The translations under genes and the position numbers were made by a program. Positions 15,851 through 26,863 of a stretch of DNA of 64,000 nt are shown in pieces. The stretch is from Archangium sp. (lineage in GTDB: Bacteria > Myxococcota > Myxococcia > Myxococcales > Myxococcaceae). Below the pieces are notes generated by a model. It was given only the letters and a program-made list of their open reading frames with translations, was not told the DNA's origin and did no database searches. Numbering within the stretch: the stretch's first letter is position 1; each line of letters starts with the position of its first letter. The stretch lies in NCBI GenBank assembly GCA_030681645.1, contig JAUXRX010000011.1, positions 1 to 64,000 of the forward strand, written 5' to 3'.

Positions 15851-16404
15851 AGACGTTCGAAAAGGCAGTTACCGGCTTCAACCACAACATCAAACACAAG
15901 GGGAAGGTCTACCACGTGCAGACCGAGGACTCGGGCGCCTCGAACCCCCACATCATCACGCACCTCTTCGTGGGCGGGAACATCCTCGCCACCAAGAAGG
16001 CGTCGTACGCCGACATCGTCAAGAGCGAGAACCTGCCGGAGCTCGTGCGCGACATGATGGAAGAGCAGCACAAGCAGATGCTGCGGAACCTCGTCAACGG
16101 CACCTACGACAACGTCGATCGCAGCGCGACCGCGTACCAGCCCGGCGAGCTCGCGACGGAAGCGGCGAAGATCATCGCGCCCGTCGCCGTGCCCAAGCCG
16201 GTCGTTCCGCTGCCGCTGACCAACCTCGCGCCCGTGGCCCCCGGCCCGAAGATTCTCCCGCCCGAGGTGCTGGCCGCGCGCGAGCTGAAGGAAGCGCCGC
16301 GCGAGAACAACATCGGCGTCGAGACGCTCTTCGGGGAAGACCTGATCAGCGAGAAGAGCCTGGACGAGGTGATCCTGAGCTACCTGGCCGGCGACGGTCA
16401 GTAG
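15844..16404 (+). CDS. Conserved hypothetical protein with YHVQTEDSG motif
   Basis: 186 residues from ATG 15844, overlapping the mobA stop by 7 bp. The N-terminal ~70 residues (TGFNHNIKHKGKVYHVQTED, NPHIITHLFVGGNILATKK) match a small domain I recall from delta-type proteobacteria and myxobacteria, with no known role. A Pro/Ala/Val-rich linker follows (~110-145) and a short C-terminal helix (SEKSLDEVILSYLAGD). Cytosolic by composition. Linkage to mobA may simply reflect cotranscription. Confidence 0.75.
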   Translation: MVKTFEKAVTGFNHNIKHKGKVYHVQTEDSGASNPHIITHLFVGGNILATKKASYADIVKSENLPELVRDMMEEQHKQMLRNLVNGTYDNVDRSATAYQPGELATEAAKIIAPVAVPKPVVPLPLTNLAPVAPGPKILPPEVLAARELKEAPRENNIGVETLFGEDLISEKSLDEVILSYLAGDGQ

Positions 16405-16444
16405 CTGCTGAAAGGCAGGGCGGATCGAAGTAAGTCGGCTGTCC

Positions 16445-18457
16445 ATGACCGCTGCCGCCGACCTCGACACGCTCTGCATCAACACCATCCGCACGCTGTC
16501 CATCGACGTCGTGCAGAAGGCCGATTCGGGCCACCCCGGCTTGCCCATGGGCGCGGCGCCGATGGCGTACGTGCTCTGGCAGAACCACCTGAAGCACTGC
16601 CCCACCAACCCCCAGTGGGCTGACCGCGATCGCTTCGTGTTGTCGGCGGGCCACGGCTCGATGCTGCTGTACAGCCTGCTCCACCTCACCGGGTACCCGC
16701 TCTCGAAGGACGAGGTGCTCGCCTTCCGGCAGTGGGGCTCGAAGACGCCCGGCCACCCGGAGTTCGGCCACACGCCCGGCGTCGAGGCCACCACGGGTCC
16801 GCTGGGCCAGGGGCACGCGAACGCGGTGGGCATGGCCATCGCCGAGCGCGCGCTGGCGGCACGGTTCAACCAGCCCGGACACACCGTGGTCGATCACCAC
16901 ACGTACTGCCTGGTGGGCGACGGCTGCGTGATGGAAGGCGTGGCGATGGAGGCCGCGTCGCTCGCCGGCCACCTGAAGCTGGGCAAGCTCATCTGCCTGT
17001 ACGACGCGAACGACGTGACGCTCGATGGACCGGCGAAGCTCTCGTTCACCGAAGACGTGGGCAAGCGCTACGAGTCGTGGGGTTGGCAGGTGCTGCACGT
17101 GAAGGACGGCAACACCGATCTCGCGGCGCTCGACGCGGCCATCACCGCGGCGAAGGCGGAGACCGGCAAGCCCTCGATGATCATCATCAAGACGACCATC
17201 GGCTACGGCTCGCCCAACAAGAGCGGCAAGTCTTCGGCGCACGGCAGCCCGCTGGGCAACGACGAGATCGCGCTCACCAAGAAGGCGCTGGGGTGGACGC
17301 ACGAAGAGAAGTTCTTCATTCCCGAGGCGGCGCTGGGGCACTTCCGGCTGGCGGTGGTGAAGGGCGAGAGCACCAAGGCCGAGTGGCGCAAGCGCTTCGA
17401 GGCGTACCGGGTGGCGCACCCGGCGCTGGCGGCGGAGTTCGAGCGGGTGATGCACCGAGATCTGCCCGACGGGTTGGCGGCGGCGCTGCCCGTCTTCCCC
17501 GCGGGCACGGGCGTCGAGACGCGCACGGCCTCGGGCCAGGCGCTCAACGCCCTGGCGAAGCTGGTGCCCGAGCTGATCGGCGGCGACGCCGACCTGTCGG
17601 GCTCGACCAAGACCACGCTCAAGGACGGGGGCAGCTTCGACGGCCAGACCGGCGCGGGGCGCAACATCCACTTCGGGGTGCGCGAGCACGCGATGGCGTC
17701 GATCGCCAATGGCATGGCGTACCACGGGGGCGTGCGGCCCTTCACCGCCACGTTCTTCTGCTTCGTCGACTACATGCGGCCGGCGGTGCGGCTGGCGGCG
17801 ATGAACCACCTGCCGGTGATCCACGTGTGGACGCACGACTCGATCGGGCTCGGTGAAGACGGCCCCACGCACCAGCCGGTGGAGCAGCTGGCGTCGGTGC
17901 GCGCGATGCCGCTGATGAACACCATGCGGCCCGCGGACGCGGCCGAGGCGGCGGAGGCGTGGCTGTTCGCGCTCGAGCGCAAGAAGGGCCCGACGGGGCT
18001 GGTGCTGACGCGGCAGAAGGTGCCCACGTTCGATCGCAGCAAGCTCGGGTCGGCGAAGGGCCTGCACAAGGGCGCGTACGTGCTGGCCGAGGCGGCGGGC
18101 GCGGCGAAGCTGATCATCATCGCCACCGGCAGCGAGGTGCAGCTGGCGATGGCGGCGAAGGAGCAGCTGGAGAAGGACGGCATCCCCACGCGGGTGGTGT
18201 CGATGCCGTGCATGGAGGTCTTCCAGGCCCAGGACGCGGCGTACCGCGAGTCAGTGCTGCCGAAGGCCGTGAAGGCGCGCGTGTCGGTCGAGGCGGGCGT
18301 CACCTTCGGCTGGGAGCGGTGGATCGGCGATCACGGCGTGGCCGTGGGCGTGGACAAGTTCGGCGCCTCGGCCCCGGACAAGGCGCTGTTCGAGCACTAC
18401 GGGCTTACGGCGCAGCACGTGGTGGCGGCCGCCAAGCAGTCGCTCGCGTCGCTCTGA
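16445..18457 (+). CDS. tkt: Transketolase
   Basis: 670 residues, the usual length. Transfers two-carbon ketol units between sugar phosphates in the pentose phosphate pathway, using thiamine diphosphate. N-terminal ThDP-binding: [42 protein letters not shown] (GDGx(n)E) and [14 protein letters not shown]. The pyrimidine domain has [17 protein letters not shown] and [19 protein letters not shown], including the Asp and His of the active site. The C-terminal domain ([12 protein letters not shown]) closes the protein. ATG 16445 is preceded by a 40-bp gap from the YHVQTED gene. Confidence 0.98.
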   Translation: MTAAADLDTLCINTIRTLSIDVVQKADSGHPGLPMGAAPMAYVLWQNHLKHCPTNPQWADRDRFVLSAGHGSMLLYSLLHLTGYPLSKDEVLAFRQWGSKTPGHPEFGHTPGVEATTGPLGQGHANAVGMAIAERALAARFNQPGHTVVDHHTYCLVGDGCVMEGVAMEAASLAGHLKLGKLICLYDANDVTLDGPAKLSFTEDVGKRYESWGWQVLHVKDGNTDLAALDAAITAAKAETGKPSMIIIKTTIGYGSPNKSGKSSAHGSPLGNDEIALTKKALGWTHEEKFFIPEAALGHFRLAVVKGESTKAEWRKRFEAYRVAHPALAAEFERVMHRDLPDGLAAALPVFPAGTGVETRTASGQALNALAKLVPELIGGDADLSGSTKTTLKDGGSFDGQTGAGRNIHFGVREHAMASIANGMAYHGGVRPFTATFFCFVDYMRPAVRLAAMNHLPVIHVWTHDSIGLGEDGPTHQPVEQLASVRAMPLMNTMRPADAAEAAEAWLFALERKKGPTGLVLTRQKVPTFDRSKLGSAKGLHKGAYVLAEAAGAAKLIIIATGSEVQLAMAAKEQLEKDGIPTRVVSMPCMEVFQAQDAAYRESVLPKAVKARVSVEAGVTFGWERWIGDHGVAVGVDKFGASAPDKALFEHYGLTAQHVVAAAKQSLASL

Positions 18458-18494
18458 AATTGACGCACGTGCCTCTGAGGACCGCCGACCCGTA

Positions 18495-18543
18495 TCAGCG
18501 CCTCTCACGGGCGACAGTGGAAGCGCGAAAGCGCTGACGCTGA
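18495..18543 (+). other. Structured intergenic segment (nested hairpin)
   Basis: TCAGCG (18495-18500) pairs with CGCTGA (18538-18543), enclosing an AGCGC-GAAA-GCGCT hairpin (18522-18535) with a GNRA tetraloop. It lacks a T-run, so it is not an intrinsic terminator. It could be part of the 3' end of the tkt message or of the leader of the next gene. Confidence 0.3.
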
Positions 18544-18555
18544 AGAAGTGCGCTG

Positions 18556-19596
18556 TTGCGAGAATGTGACAAACTCGGGCCCTTGACGACCGCGGCGCCC
18601 GGGGACAAGCAGGTCAGCATCTGGTGGTGGGCCTTCGGGTACTTCGCGGCCTACGCGCCGTACTCCGCGCTCACCAAGGCGCTGTCTGACGGGAAGCTCG
18701 GCGACAAGGTGCCGGGGAACACCATTCTTCCCCTGTCCACGCTCTCGTCGCTGTGCGCGACCATCGTCTTCCTCTACGCGACGGGGTGGTGGAAGAGCGC
18801 GGGCAAGAAGCAGTTCGGCTCGCTCTCGATTCCGTTCCCCACGCGGTGGACGGCGCTGTCGGGCCTGTGCGGCGCGACCATCCTCACCACCACCACGCTC
18901 GCGTACACGATCAGCGGGGTGAGCATCGTGTTCATGATGCTGCTGCTCCGTGGCGGCGTGCTCATGATCGCGCCGATGGTCGACGCGCTCTCACGGCGCA
19001 AGGTGAAGTGGACCTCGTGGGTCGCCACCGCGCTCACCTTGAGCTCGCTGCTGGTCACCATGATCGGCCGCGACGAATCGTTCACCCTGCCGCTGCTCGC
19101 CATCCTCGACGTGAGCGCGTACCTGGGCGCCTACTTCATCCGCCTGCGCTTCATGTCGAAGCTCGCCAAGAGCGAGGACCTCGAGGTGACGCGGCGCTAC
19201 TTCGTCGAAGAGCAGCTGGTGTCGACGCCGGCGGCGCTGCTCGGGCTCGGCATCCTCGCGATCATCGGCGGCGGCGAGTTCGACAACATCCGCCGCGGCT
19301 TCATCGAGTTCCCTTTCACGCTGCCGGCGCTGTGGGCCGTGGGCATCGGCGTGCTCTCGCAGGGCACCGGCATCTTCGGCGCGCTGGTGCTGCTCGATAA
19401 ACGCGAGAACACCTTCTCGGTGCCGGTCAACCGCGCCTCCAGCATGCTCGCCGGCGTGGTGGCCACCTTGAGCCTGTGGGCCCTGGGCATCGGCAAGCCG
19501 CTCGACCCGCGCGAGGGTATCGGCGCGGGCCTCGTCATCGCCGCCATCGTGGTCTTGAGCCTTCCGTCGTTGATGAAGAAGAAACAGTCCGGGTGA
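18556..19596 (+). CDS. Ten-helix DMT/EamA-like membrane protein
   Basis: 346 residues with about ten hydrophobic helices arranged as two halves (e.g. WTALSGLCGATILTTTTLAY, VSIVFMMLLLRGGVLMIAPM, AGVVATLSLWALGIG, GAGLVIAAIVVLSL), the pattern of drug/metabolite-transporter proteins. Charged loops (DALSRRKVKW, RLRFMSKLAKSEDLE) lie on the cytoplasmic side. The substrate cannot be read from sequence. TTG 18556 is the track of longest extent; TTG 18583 is an equally possible start, and no ribosome-binding site decides. No close operon partner: tkt ends about 100 bp upstream. Confidence 0.7.
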   Translation: MRECDKLGPLTTAAPGDKQVSIWWWAFGYFAAYAPYSALTKALSDGKLGDKVPGNTILPLSTLSSLCATIVFLYATGWWKSAGKKQFGSLSIPFPTRWTALSGLCGATILTTTTLAYTISGVSIVFMMLLLRGGVLMIAPMVDALSRRKVKWTSWVATALTLSSLLVTMIGRDESFTLPLLAILDVSAYLGAYFIRLRFMSKLAKSEDLEVTRRYFVEEQLVSTPAALLGLGILAIIGGGEFDNIRRGFIEFPFTLPALWAVGIGVLSQGTGIFGALVLLDKRENTFSVPVNRASSMLAGVVATLSLWALGIGKPLDPREGIGAGLVIAAIVVLSLPSLMKKKQSG

Positions 19597-19707
19597 TCGT
19601 GTTCACCTTCTGCGGCCACTACAGGTCGCATGGCGGAGTGAACTTTGCTAACCCTTCGGGCGTTCATGTGGGCACAAGTCGGCCGACGCCCCGCAGGAGA
19701 CTCTCAA

Positions 19708-21024
19708 ATGCGTAAGACCCTGGTTTCTCTGCTGTTCCTGATCTCGACCGCGGCGTTCGCGGCGAACCCGTCACCGGCGGCGAAGGCGGCCTTCGAGAAG
19801 GGTGAGGCGGGCCTGGCGGCCGGCAAGCTCGACGAGGCAGCCGCGGCCTACCAGGACGCGATCAAGGCGACGCCCGGTTACGCGCCCGCGCTCAACGGCC
19901 TGGGGAGCGTGCTCTTCAAGCAGAAGAAGGCGGGCGAGGCGATCGCCCAGTTCCGCGCGGCCACCGAGGCCGACCCGACCTTCAAGCTGGCGTGGTTCAA
20001 CCTCGGCTACGCCGCGCGCAAGTCGTCTGACTTCCCCGCCGCCGCCCAGGCATACGAGCGCTACACCGCGCTCGACGCGACCGACCCCGACGGCTTCTAC
20101 GGCCTGGCCGAGTCGTACAAGGGCGCCGGCCAGAACGACAAGGCGATCGCGGCGTACGAGACGTACCTGAAGAAGGAAACGCGCGCGACCGAGCAGAAGT
20201 GGATCGACAAGGCGAAGGAGTCGATCGCCACCTTGAAGGCCGCGGCTCCCGCGCCCGCTCCGGTGGCCGTGGCTCCGGCTCCCGCGCCCACTGCCACGCC
20301 TGCGCCTGCCACCAACCTCGGCGCCGTCGCCGCGAAGAAGGTGGCCGAGGGCGACAAGCTCTGGGCCGAGAAGAAGTACCGCGAGGCGAGCTTCGCCTAC
20401 CAGGACGCGGTCAACGGCAACCCGAACGACGTCGAGGCGCTCTTCAAGCTCGGCAACGCGTACGCAGTGCTGGGCTACTACTCGCAGGCGATCGATCGCT
20501 GGAACACCGTGCAGCAGGTCTCGCCCGACCCGACGGTGCGCAAGAGCGCGGCCGACAACATCGCGCGCGCGCAGCAGAAGATGATGCAGACCGGCGGGGG
20601 CTCGCCGCAGGAGGCGAACAAGGCCCCCGGCACCGGCCCCGTCGCCGAGTCGACCCGCACCCAGGCGCGCCAGTACTACGAGGGTGGCGTGCAGTTGATC
20701 ACCCAGCGCCGCTACGGCGAGGCGCTCAACTACCTGAACGAGAGCCTCAAGCTCGAGCCTGCGCTGACGGTGGGCTACGTGGCGCGCGGCTCGACGCTGA
20801 TCGGCCTGCGCCGGTTCGCGGAGGCCGCGGTCGATTACCAGTACGCGCTCAAGCTCGACCCCGCGCGCTCCGACGCGCTCTACGGGCTGGCCGAGGCGTA
20901 CCGCGGCATGAACCGGGTCGACGACGCGCGGGCGTACTACCAGCGCTACGTGGCCTCGAACGCGCCCGACGTGCGGCCCGAGCTGCAGAGCGACGCGCGC
21001 ACCAAGCTCGACCAGCTCCGGTAA
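19708..21024 (+). CDS. Periplasmic TPR protein
   Basis: 438 residues from ATG 19708, chosen because AGGAGA (19694-19699) sits nine bases upstream and the first residues are a signal peptide (MRKTLVSLLFLISTAAFA, cut before ANPS). About nine TPR units occupy two blocks (~25-170 and ~225-430) split by an Ala/Pro linker (PAPAPVAVAPAPAP). Examples: GLGSVLFKQKKAGEAIAQFR, KYREASFAYQDAVNGN, YVARGSTLIGLRRFAEAAVD. Exported scaffold protein; it precedes the MoxR and DUF58 genes on the same strand, separated by a tandem repeat, and may belong to their assembly pathway. Confidence 0.85.
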   Translation: MRKTLVSLLFLISTAAFAANPSPAAKAAFEKGEAGLAAGKLDEAAAAYQDAIKATPGYAPALNGLGSVLFKQKKAGEAIAQFRAATEADPTFKLAWFNLGYAARKSSDFPAAAQAYERYTALDATDPDGFYGLAESYKGAGQNDKAIAAYETYLKKETRATEQKWIDKAKESIATLKAAAPAPAPVAVAPAPAPTATPAPATNLGAVAAKKVAEGDKLWAEKKYREASFAYQDAVNGNPNDVEALFKLGNAYAVLGYYSQAIDRWNTVQQVSPDPTVRKSAADNIARAQQKMMQTGGGSPQEANKAPGTGPVAESTRTQARQYYEGGVQLITQRRYGEALNYLNESLKLEPALTVGYVARGSTLIGLRRFAEAAVDYQYALKLDPARSDALYGLAEAYRGMNRVDDARAYYQRYVASNAPDVRPELQSDARTKLDQLR

Positions 21025-21031
21025 CGCGCCG

Positions 21032-21191
21032 GAGCGAAGCCGTCCCAGCGGAGCTGGGCCAAGCAGCTGAAGCGCAGCGGAAGATGCGCCGAGGCGGAGC
21101 GACCAGAGAACCGAGCGAAGCCGTCCCAGCGAAGCTGGGCCAAGCAGCTGAAGCGCAGCGGAAGATGCGCCGAGGCGGAGCGACGAGAGAA
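21032..21191 (+). repeat. Head-to-tail pair of an 81-bp repeat (family iii)
   Basis: Two copies of GAGCGAAGCCGTCCCAGCG... ending GCCGAGGCGGAGCGAC, period 81 bp (21032 and 21113), fill the gap between the TPR stop and the MoxR ATG at 21192. Being 81 bp the pair is open in frame with MoxR. It is related to the 86-bp pair at 23988-24159. Confidence 0.85.
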
Positions 21192-22181
<990 letters not shown>

Positions 22182-22184
22182 GTC

Positions 22185-23066
22185 ATGCTGCCGCGCGAGC
22201 TGATCAAGCGCATCCGCCGGCTCGAGATCACCACCCGCAAGGTGGTGAGCTCGGTGCTGTCGGGCCAGTACCACTCGGTCTTCAAGGGCCGGGGCATGGC
22301 GTTCTCCGAGGTGCGGCAGTACCAGCCGGGCGACGAGGTGCGCACCATCGACTGGAACGTGACGGCGCGCATGAACGACGCCTACGTGAAGGTGTTCACC
22401 GAGGAGCGCGAGCTGACGGTGATGCTGCTGGTCGACGTGTCGGCGTCAGGCAGCTTCGGCAGCGGCGAGCGGAGCAAGGCCGAGCTCTCGGCCGAGGTGG
22501 CGGCGCAGATCGCGTTCTCGGCGATCGCGAACAACGATCGGGTGGGGCTGGTGCTGTTCAGCGATCGCATCGAGAAGGTGGTGCCGCCGCGCAAGGGCAA
22601 GAGCCACGTGTTGCGGTTGATCACGGACATCCTCACCACCAAGCCGAAGGGCCACGGGACCAACCTCAACGAGGCGCTCACGTACCTGTCTCACGTGGCG
22701 AAGCGGAAGACGGTCACGTTCCTGATCTCCGACTTCATCGCTCAGGAGTACGAGAAGGGGCTGCGGATCGTGGGGCGGAAGCACGATCTGGTGCCGGTGG
22801 TGGTGAACGACCCGTTCGAGGAGAAGTTCCCGGCGCTGGGCGTGGTGGACCTGGAAGATCCCGAGACCGGCGAGCGCATGACGATCGACACGTCTGATCC
22901 GCGGGTGCGGGGGCGCTTTCAGAAGTTCATGGCGGCGCGGCGCGAGGAGCGGAACAAGGTGTTCAAGCGCCTCCAGTTGGACTCGGTCGAGCTGCGGGCG
23001 CACGAGGAGTACGCGCTGTCGCTGCAGAAGTTCTTCGCGGCCCGCGCGGCGCGAATGGGTTCATAG
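22185..23066 (+). CDS. DUF58 protein, partner of MoxR ATPase
   Basis: 293 residues. The DUF58 core is clear: GMAFSEVRQYQPGDEVRTID with WNVTARMN following, then the VWA-like start VMLLVDVSASGSFGSGER (DxSxS-type metal site) and RIVGRKHDLVPVVVNDP. No membrane segment, so cytosolic. Starts 3 bp after moxR, and this pairing is found across bacteria; the pair probably handles a multi-protein or secreted client, e.g. the TPR protein upstream. No BatA/BatB genes follow. The 3' end overlaps the convergent metallophosphoesterase by 6 bp. Confidence 0.92.
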   Translation: MLPRELIKRIRRLEITTRKVVSSVLSGQYHSVFKGRGMAFSEVRQYQPGDEVRTIDWNVTARMNDAYVKVFTEERELTVMLLVDVSASGSFGSGERSKAELSAEVAAQIAFSAIANNDRVGLVLFSDRIEKVVPPRKGKSHVLRLITDILTTKPKGHGTNLNEALTYLSHVAKRKTVTFLISDFIAQEYEKGLRIVGRKHDLVPVVVNDPFEEKFPALGVVDLEDPETGERMTIDTSDPRVRGRFQKFMAARREERNKVFKRLQLDSVELRAHEEYALSLQKFFAARAARMGS

Positions 23067-23990
23067 CGGCTCAAGAGTCCCAACGAGGTCAATGAGGGTG
23101 ACCTCGGGCCGCGCAAAGAACCGCACCCGGGGCAGATGTGGCTCGAAGCCGATCCCACGCGTCACGTAGAGCATGGTCTTGCCCACCTGGTACCGGCCCG
23201 CCTCGTAGCGTTTGTCGAAGTTCGACATGGTGATGAGCGCTCCGTAGAAGGGCAGCGCGACCTGCCCGCCGTGCGTGTGCCCCGCGAGGTACAGATCCGG
23301 CGCGGGCGCGAGCGACTCGACGAGATCCGGCGAGTGGTACACGAACATCACCAGCGCGCCGGCCGGGGCCTTCGACAGGCAGCCCGGGACGCCCTCGAGC
23401 GCCCAGAACGGCGCGCCGCAGATGGCGAGCGAACCGTTCTCGAGCAGCAGCGGAGCGTCGCTCATCAGCTCGGTGGCGATGCCGCCGCCGAAGAGATCGA
23501 TCTTCCCCCAGAAGTGCACGTCGTGGTTGCCGCGCACGGCGACCCGGCCCAGGCGTGCCGGGAGGCCACCGAGCGTCGAGCGGAAGAGCGGGGCCGCGTC
23601 GGCGCGGTTGATCGAGTCTCCGGTGAAGACGATGAGGTCGATGTTCTCGTCGCGGAGCACCTCGGCCAGACGGCTCATCGCGCGGGTTGGCCGCTCGACG
23701 TGCAGATCGCTCAGGTGCGCGATCCTCAGCTTCTTCCCCGCGGGCCACTTGTCCGTCTCGACCGTGACGCGCGTCACCTCGAGCCAATCGGCCTCGATGA
23801 ACAGGGCGTAACCGAAGCACGCGGCCCCGAGGCCGAGCAGGGTGAAGGACACGCGGGCCAGCCAGCTCTTCTTCAAAGGGCGGCCAGCCACCCGATCTCC
23901 GACGCGCACCAGCGCGGCAAACCCGGCCGAGGCGATCACCATCAGCACCAGCACCAGGAACACCACCACGCGCGTGGTCTGCGGGTTCAT
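23061..23990 (-). CDS. Membrane-anchored metallophosphoesterase
   Basis: 309 residues. Two N-terminal membrane segments (VVVFLVLVLMVIASAGFAAL and ARVSFTLLGLGAACFGYALF) anchor a calcineurin-like phosphoesterase domain from ~95. All metal motifs are present: DLH (HLSDLHVER), GDS (VFTGDSIN), GNHD (AVRGNHDVHF), H in VYHSPD and GHTHGGQ. The YaeI/LpxH-like arrangement suggests a phosphodiesterase acting on a lipid-linked or nucleotide substrate at the membrane. ATG 23990 follows directly on the tandem repeat pair. Convergent with the DUF58 gene. Confidence 0.85.
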   Translation of the reverse strand: MNPQTTRVVVFLVLVLMVIASAGFAALVRVGDRVAGRPLKKSWLARVSFTLLGLGAACFGYALFIEADWLEVTRVTVETDKWPAGKKLRIAHLSDLHVERPTRAMSRLAEVLRDENIDLIVFTGDSINRADAAPLFRSTLGGLPARLGRVAVRGNHDVHFWGKIDLFGGGIATELMSDAPLLLENGSLAICGAPFWALEGVPGCLSKAPAGALVMFVYHSPDLVESLAPAPDLYLAGHTHGGQVALPFYGALITMSNFDKRYEAGRYQVGKTMLYVTRGIGFEPHLPRVRFFARPEVTLIDLVGTLEPL

Positions 23991-24159
23991 GGAGCGGAGC
24001 CGCCAGCAGCGGAACGCTGCGCGAGACAGACTGAAGCGAAGCGGAAGTCTGGCCGAGGCAGAGCGACCTGGATCATGGAGCGGAGCCGCCAGCAGCGGAA
24101 CGCTGCGCGAGACAGACTGAAGCGAAGCGGAAGTCTGGCCGAGGCAGAGCGACCCAGAT
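23988..24159 (-). repeat. Head-to-tail pair of an 86-bp repeat (family iii)
   Basis: Two near-identical 86-bp units (23988-24073, 24074-24159), each starting CATGGAGCGGAGCC and ending in GCCGAGGCAGAGCGACC. They fill exactly the space between the HrpB stop (24159-24161) and the phosphoesterase start codon (23988-23990). CAGACT and AGTCTG inside each unit can pair as a hairpin. Sequence and period resemble the pair at 21032-21191. Confidence 0.85.
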
Positions 24160-26693
24160 CATGTGCGGCGCCTGGGCGGTAGCGGCAGCGCGGTGCGTGG
24201 ATCGTCGGGCCAGTGGTGGCGCGGGTACTGCCGCATCAGCTCCTTGCGCACGGCGGGGTAGTGGCGATCCCAGAAGCCGGCGAGGTCGGTGGTCACCTGC
24301 ACCGCGTTGTGGTTCGGCGCCAGCAGGTGCAGCACCAGCGGCGTGCGACCGACCATGGGGCCCTTCACCATGCCGAAGAAGTCCTGCAGCCGCGACTCGA
24401 CCCACGGAGGCTTCCCGGGTTCCCAGGTGATCTTGAGGGCGCGGCCGCCGGGCAGGGTGATCTTGTCGGGCGCTTCCTTCGCCAGCAGCTGGGCCTGCTG
24501 GGGCGTGAGCCGCGACTGCAGCAGGTCGAGCAGGCTCGCCTCTTCGAGTTCCTTGAACGAGCGCAGGCCCTCGCACAGGGCGCGGAGCGCGTCCTTGAGG
24601 AACGCGGTGTCGACCGTGGGGAAGTGGGCCTCGGGGTAGCCGGTGCGCAGCGTCTCGATGCGGCACTGCCAGTTGGTGAGCCGCTCGAGCTCGGCGAAGG
24701 CCTGCGGCCCCTCGGCCACGGCGTGCTCGGCGAGGATCGCGCTCGTCTCGGGAGAGGCGGGCGCGGGGTTGCGCGTCTCCTCGAGCGTGAGCGCGCCGTA
24801 CGTGAGCCGGGTCACGCGATCGACGCGGCGCGCGGTGGCGTTCCACTCGAGCCGGTCGACCTCTCCGAGGGAATCGGGCGCGACCTCGAGCAGCCATTCC
24901 GGATCGACGCGGCTGGCCAGGCGCACCACCACGCCGCCCTTCTTTTCTTCGGCGTCGACCGCCACCATCAGGTCGTCGTCGTGCACCACCGAGGCGGGAT
25001 CGAGGGTCGCGGAACCACCCGCGGCGAAGACGAGCTCGGGCGCCCGCGGCCGGCGGCGCTTCGCCACGCGATCGGGGTAGCCCGCCAGCACCGAGCGCAG
25101 CAGCGATGACTCGCGCTCGGCGTTCGTGCGCGGCGCGTTGGCGCTGTTCGTGTCGAGGATGCGGGAGAGCTGCTTCGTCACCCGATCCACCGAGCTCATC
25201 GCGCCTGCATCGAGGCCCGCCTGCCTGGCCCCCCCTCGCTGGCCCTGCTCATAGCGCTCGAGCAGCTCGAGCAGGTCAGACGGGCCGCTCTGCGCGTGCG
25301 CCGACGAGCCACCGGGACCAAAGCGCGTGCGCGTCTCGAGGCGGATGTCGCGTTCACCCAGCAGCGCCGCCAGCGTCGCGCCGTCCCTGGCCACACCCAG
25401 GTTCTCGGCCTCCACCACCAGCCGCGCCAGCCGCGGATGCAGCGGGAACTGGAGCAGCCTGCGCCCGATCTTCGTCAGCGCCGCGTCGCGATCGATGGCG
25501 CCCAGGGCGTGCAACAGCGAGTCGGCCGCTTCGAGTGACGAGGCCGCGGGCGCCTCGAAGAAGCGAAAGTCGGCGAGCTTCGTCACCCCCATCGCGCGCA
25601 GCGCCAGCGCCGACTCGGTGAAGTCCATGCGGCGGATCTCGGGCGCGTCGGTAGCGGGGCGGCCGTCGAAGTCTCCCTTCGTGTACAGGCGCAGGCAGGT
25701 GCCGGCCCGGGTGCGGCCCGCGCGGCCGGCACGCTGCGTGGCAGAGGCCTTCGAGATCTTCGCCAGCTTGAGCATGGGCATGCCCGTCCACGCCGAGTGC
25801 GACGCCACGCGCGCGAGCCCGGAGTCGATCACCGCTGCGATGCCGTCGATGGTCACCGAGGTCTCGGCCACGTTGGTGGAGAGGATCACCTTCCGCTTCG
25901 CCGACGGCTTGAGGGCGCGATCCTGCTCGGCCGGCGCGAGGTCCCCGTGCAGCACGTGGAGCTCCAGGCCCTGGCGCTGGGTGAAGTCCTGGCAGGTCTC
26001 CATCGCCCGGCGGATCTCGCCCGCGCCCGGGAGGAAGACCAGCACGTGGCCGTCGAGCCCGGCTTGCACCAGCCGCTTGAGCGCGGCGAGCACCTGCTGA
26101 TCGACGTGGCGATCGTCGTCGCGCTCGAGGTGCTCGAGGCTCACCTCGAAGCGGCGGCCTTCACTGCGCAGGCTCGGCGCGTCGTCCAGCCAGGTGGCGA
26201 TGGGCGCGGCGTCGAGCGTGGCCGACATCACCGCGAGCTTGAGGTCCTTGCGGGGGCCCTGCTGCAGGCGGCGCAGCATCGCGAGCGCGAGATCTCCGGC
26301 GAGGTGACGCTCGTGGAACTCGTCGAGCACCACGATGCCCACGTCACGCAGCAGCGGATCGCCGACGAGGCGCCGGGTGAGGATGCCCTCGGTCACGAAG
26401 CGGATGCGGGTGCGCTTGCTCGAGACGTCTTCGAAGCGCACCTGGTAGCCGATGGTCTCTCCGATGCGCTCGCCGAGCTCTTCCGCGACGCGGATGGCGG
26501 CGAGACGGGTGGCCAGGCGGCGCGGCTGGAGGACGATGATCTCCTTGTCGCCTGCCAGGCCGGCCTTGAGCAGGGCAGGGGGGACCCGCGTGGTCTTGCC
26601 CGCTCCGGGGGGCGCCTCGAGCACGAGCGCCTCGCGGGTGCGCAGGGCACTCACGATGTCGGGCAGCAGCGTGTCGATGGGGAGCGGCGTCAC
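24159..26693 (-). CDS. hrpB: ATP-dependent RNA helicase HrpB
   Basis: 844 residues from GTG 26693, the usual HrpB length. DEAH-type motifs: I APPGAGKT (~27-34), Ia LQPRRLAT, II DEFHERH, III VMSATLDA, V VILSTNVAETSVTIDG and VI QRAGRAGRTRAG. The long C-terminal HrpB-specific region (RLTNWQCRIETLRTGYPEAHFP, PDKITLPGGRALKITWEPG) distinguishes it from other DEAH helicases. HrpB is a putative RNA helicase, probably in ribosome or RNA metabolism. Its stop TGA lies within the boundary of the downstream tandem repeat. Confidence 0.95.
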   Translation of the reverse strand: MTPLPIDTLLPDIVSALRTREALVLEAPPGAGKTTRVPPALLKAGLAGDKEIIVLQPRRLATRLAAIRVAEELGERIGETIGYQVRFEDVSSKRTRIRFVTEGILTRRLVGDPLLRDVGIVVLDEFHERHLAGDLALAMLRRLQQGPRKDLKLAVMSATLDAAPIATWLDDAPSLRSEGRRFEVSLEHLERDDDRHVDQQVLAALKRLVQAGLDGHVLVFLPGAGEIRRAMETCQDFTQRQGLELHVLHGDLAPAEQDRALKPSAKRKVILSTNVAETSVTIDGIAAVIDSGLARVASHSAWTGMPMLKLAKISKASATQRAGRAGRTRAGTCLRLYTKGDFDGRPATDAPEIRRMDFTESALALRAMGVTKLADFRFFEAPAASSLEAADSLLHALGAIDRDAALTKIGRRLLQFPLHPRLARLVVEAENLGVARDGATLAALLGERDIRLETRTRFGPGGSSAHAQSGPSDLLELLERYEQGQRGGARQAGLDAGAMSSVDRVTKQLSRILDTNSANAPRTNAERESSLLRSVLAGYPDRVAKRRRPRAPELVFAAGGSATLDPASVVHDDDLMVAVDAEEKKGGVVVRLASRVDPEWLLEVAPDSLGEVDRLEWNATARRVDRVTRLTYGALTLEETRNPAPASPETSAILAEHAVAEGPQAFAELERLTNWQCRIETLRTGYPEAHFPTVDTAFLKDALRALCEGLRSFKELEEASLLDLLQSRLTPQQAQLLAKEAPDKITLPGGRALKITWEPGKPPWVESRLQDFFGMVKGPMVGRTPLVLHLLAPNHNAVQVTTDLAGFWDRHYPAVRKELMRQYPRHHWPDDPRTALPLPPRRRT

Positions 26694-26863
26694 GGGGTTG
26701 CGGATACCTCAAGTCGGGGGCAGGCGTGAGGACAGCCTCGAAGGGCGCGGTACCGGCGGGTCTTGTCCGCGCTCGTGCCGCGAGGACGCTCAGGTGCCGA
26801 GGTCGGGGCCGCTTTTCCATGACGCGCCTGGTGAAGCGACCCGGCTGGTGAAGCAATGCGATC

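Noticed and set aside
20199..21191. Extension of MoxR by 331 residues
   Set aside because: It would be antisense-like frame of the TPR protein plus tandem repeats; MoxR families start at the MNTD-like N-terminus.
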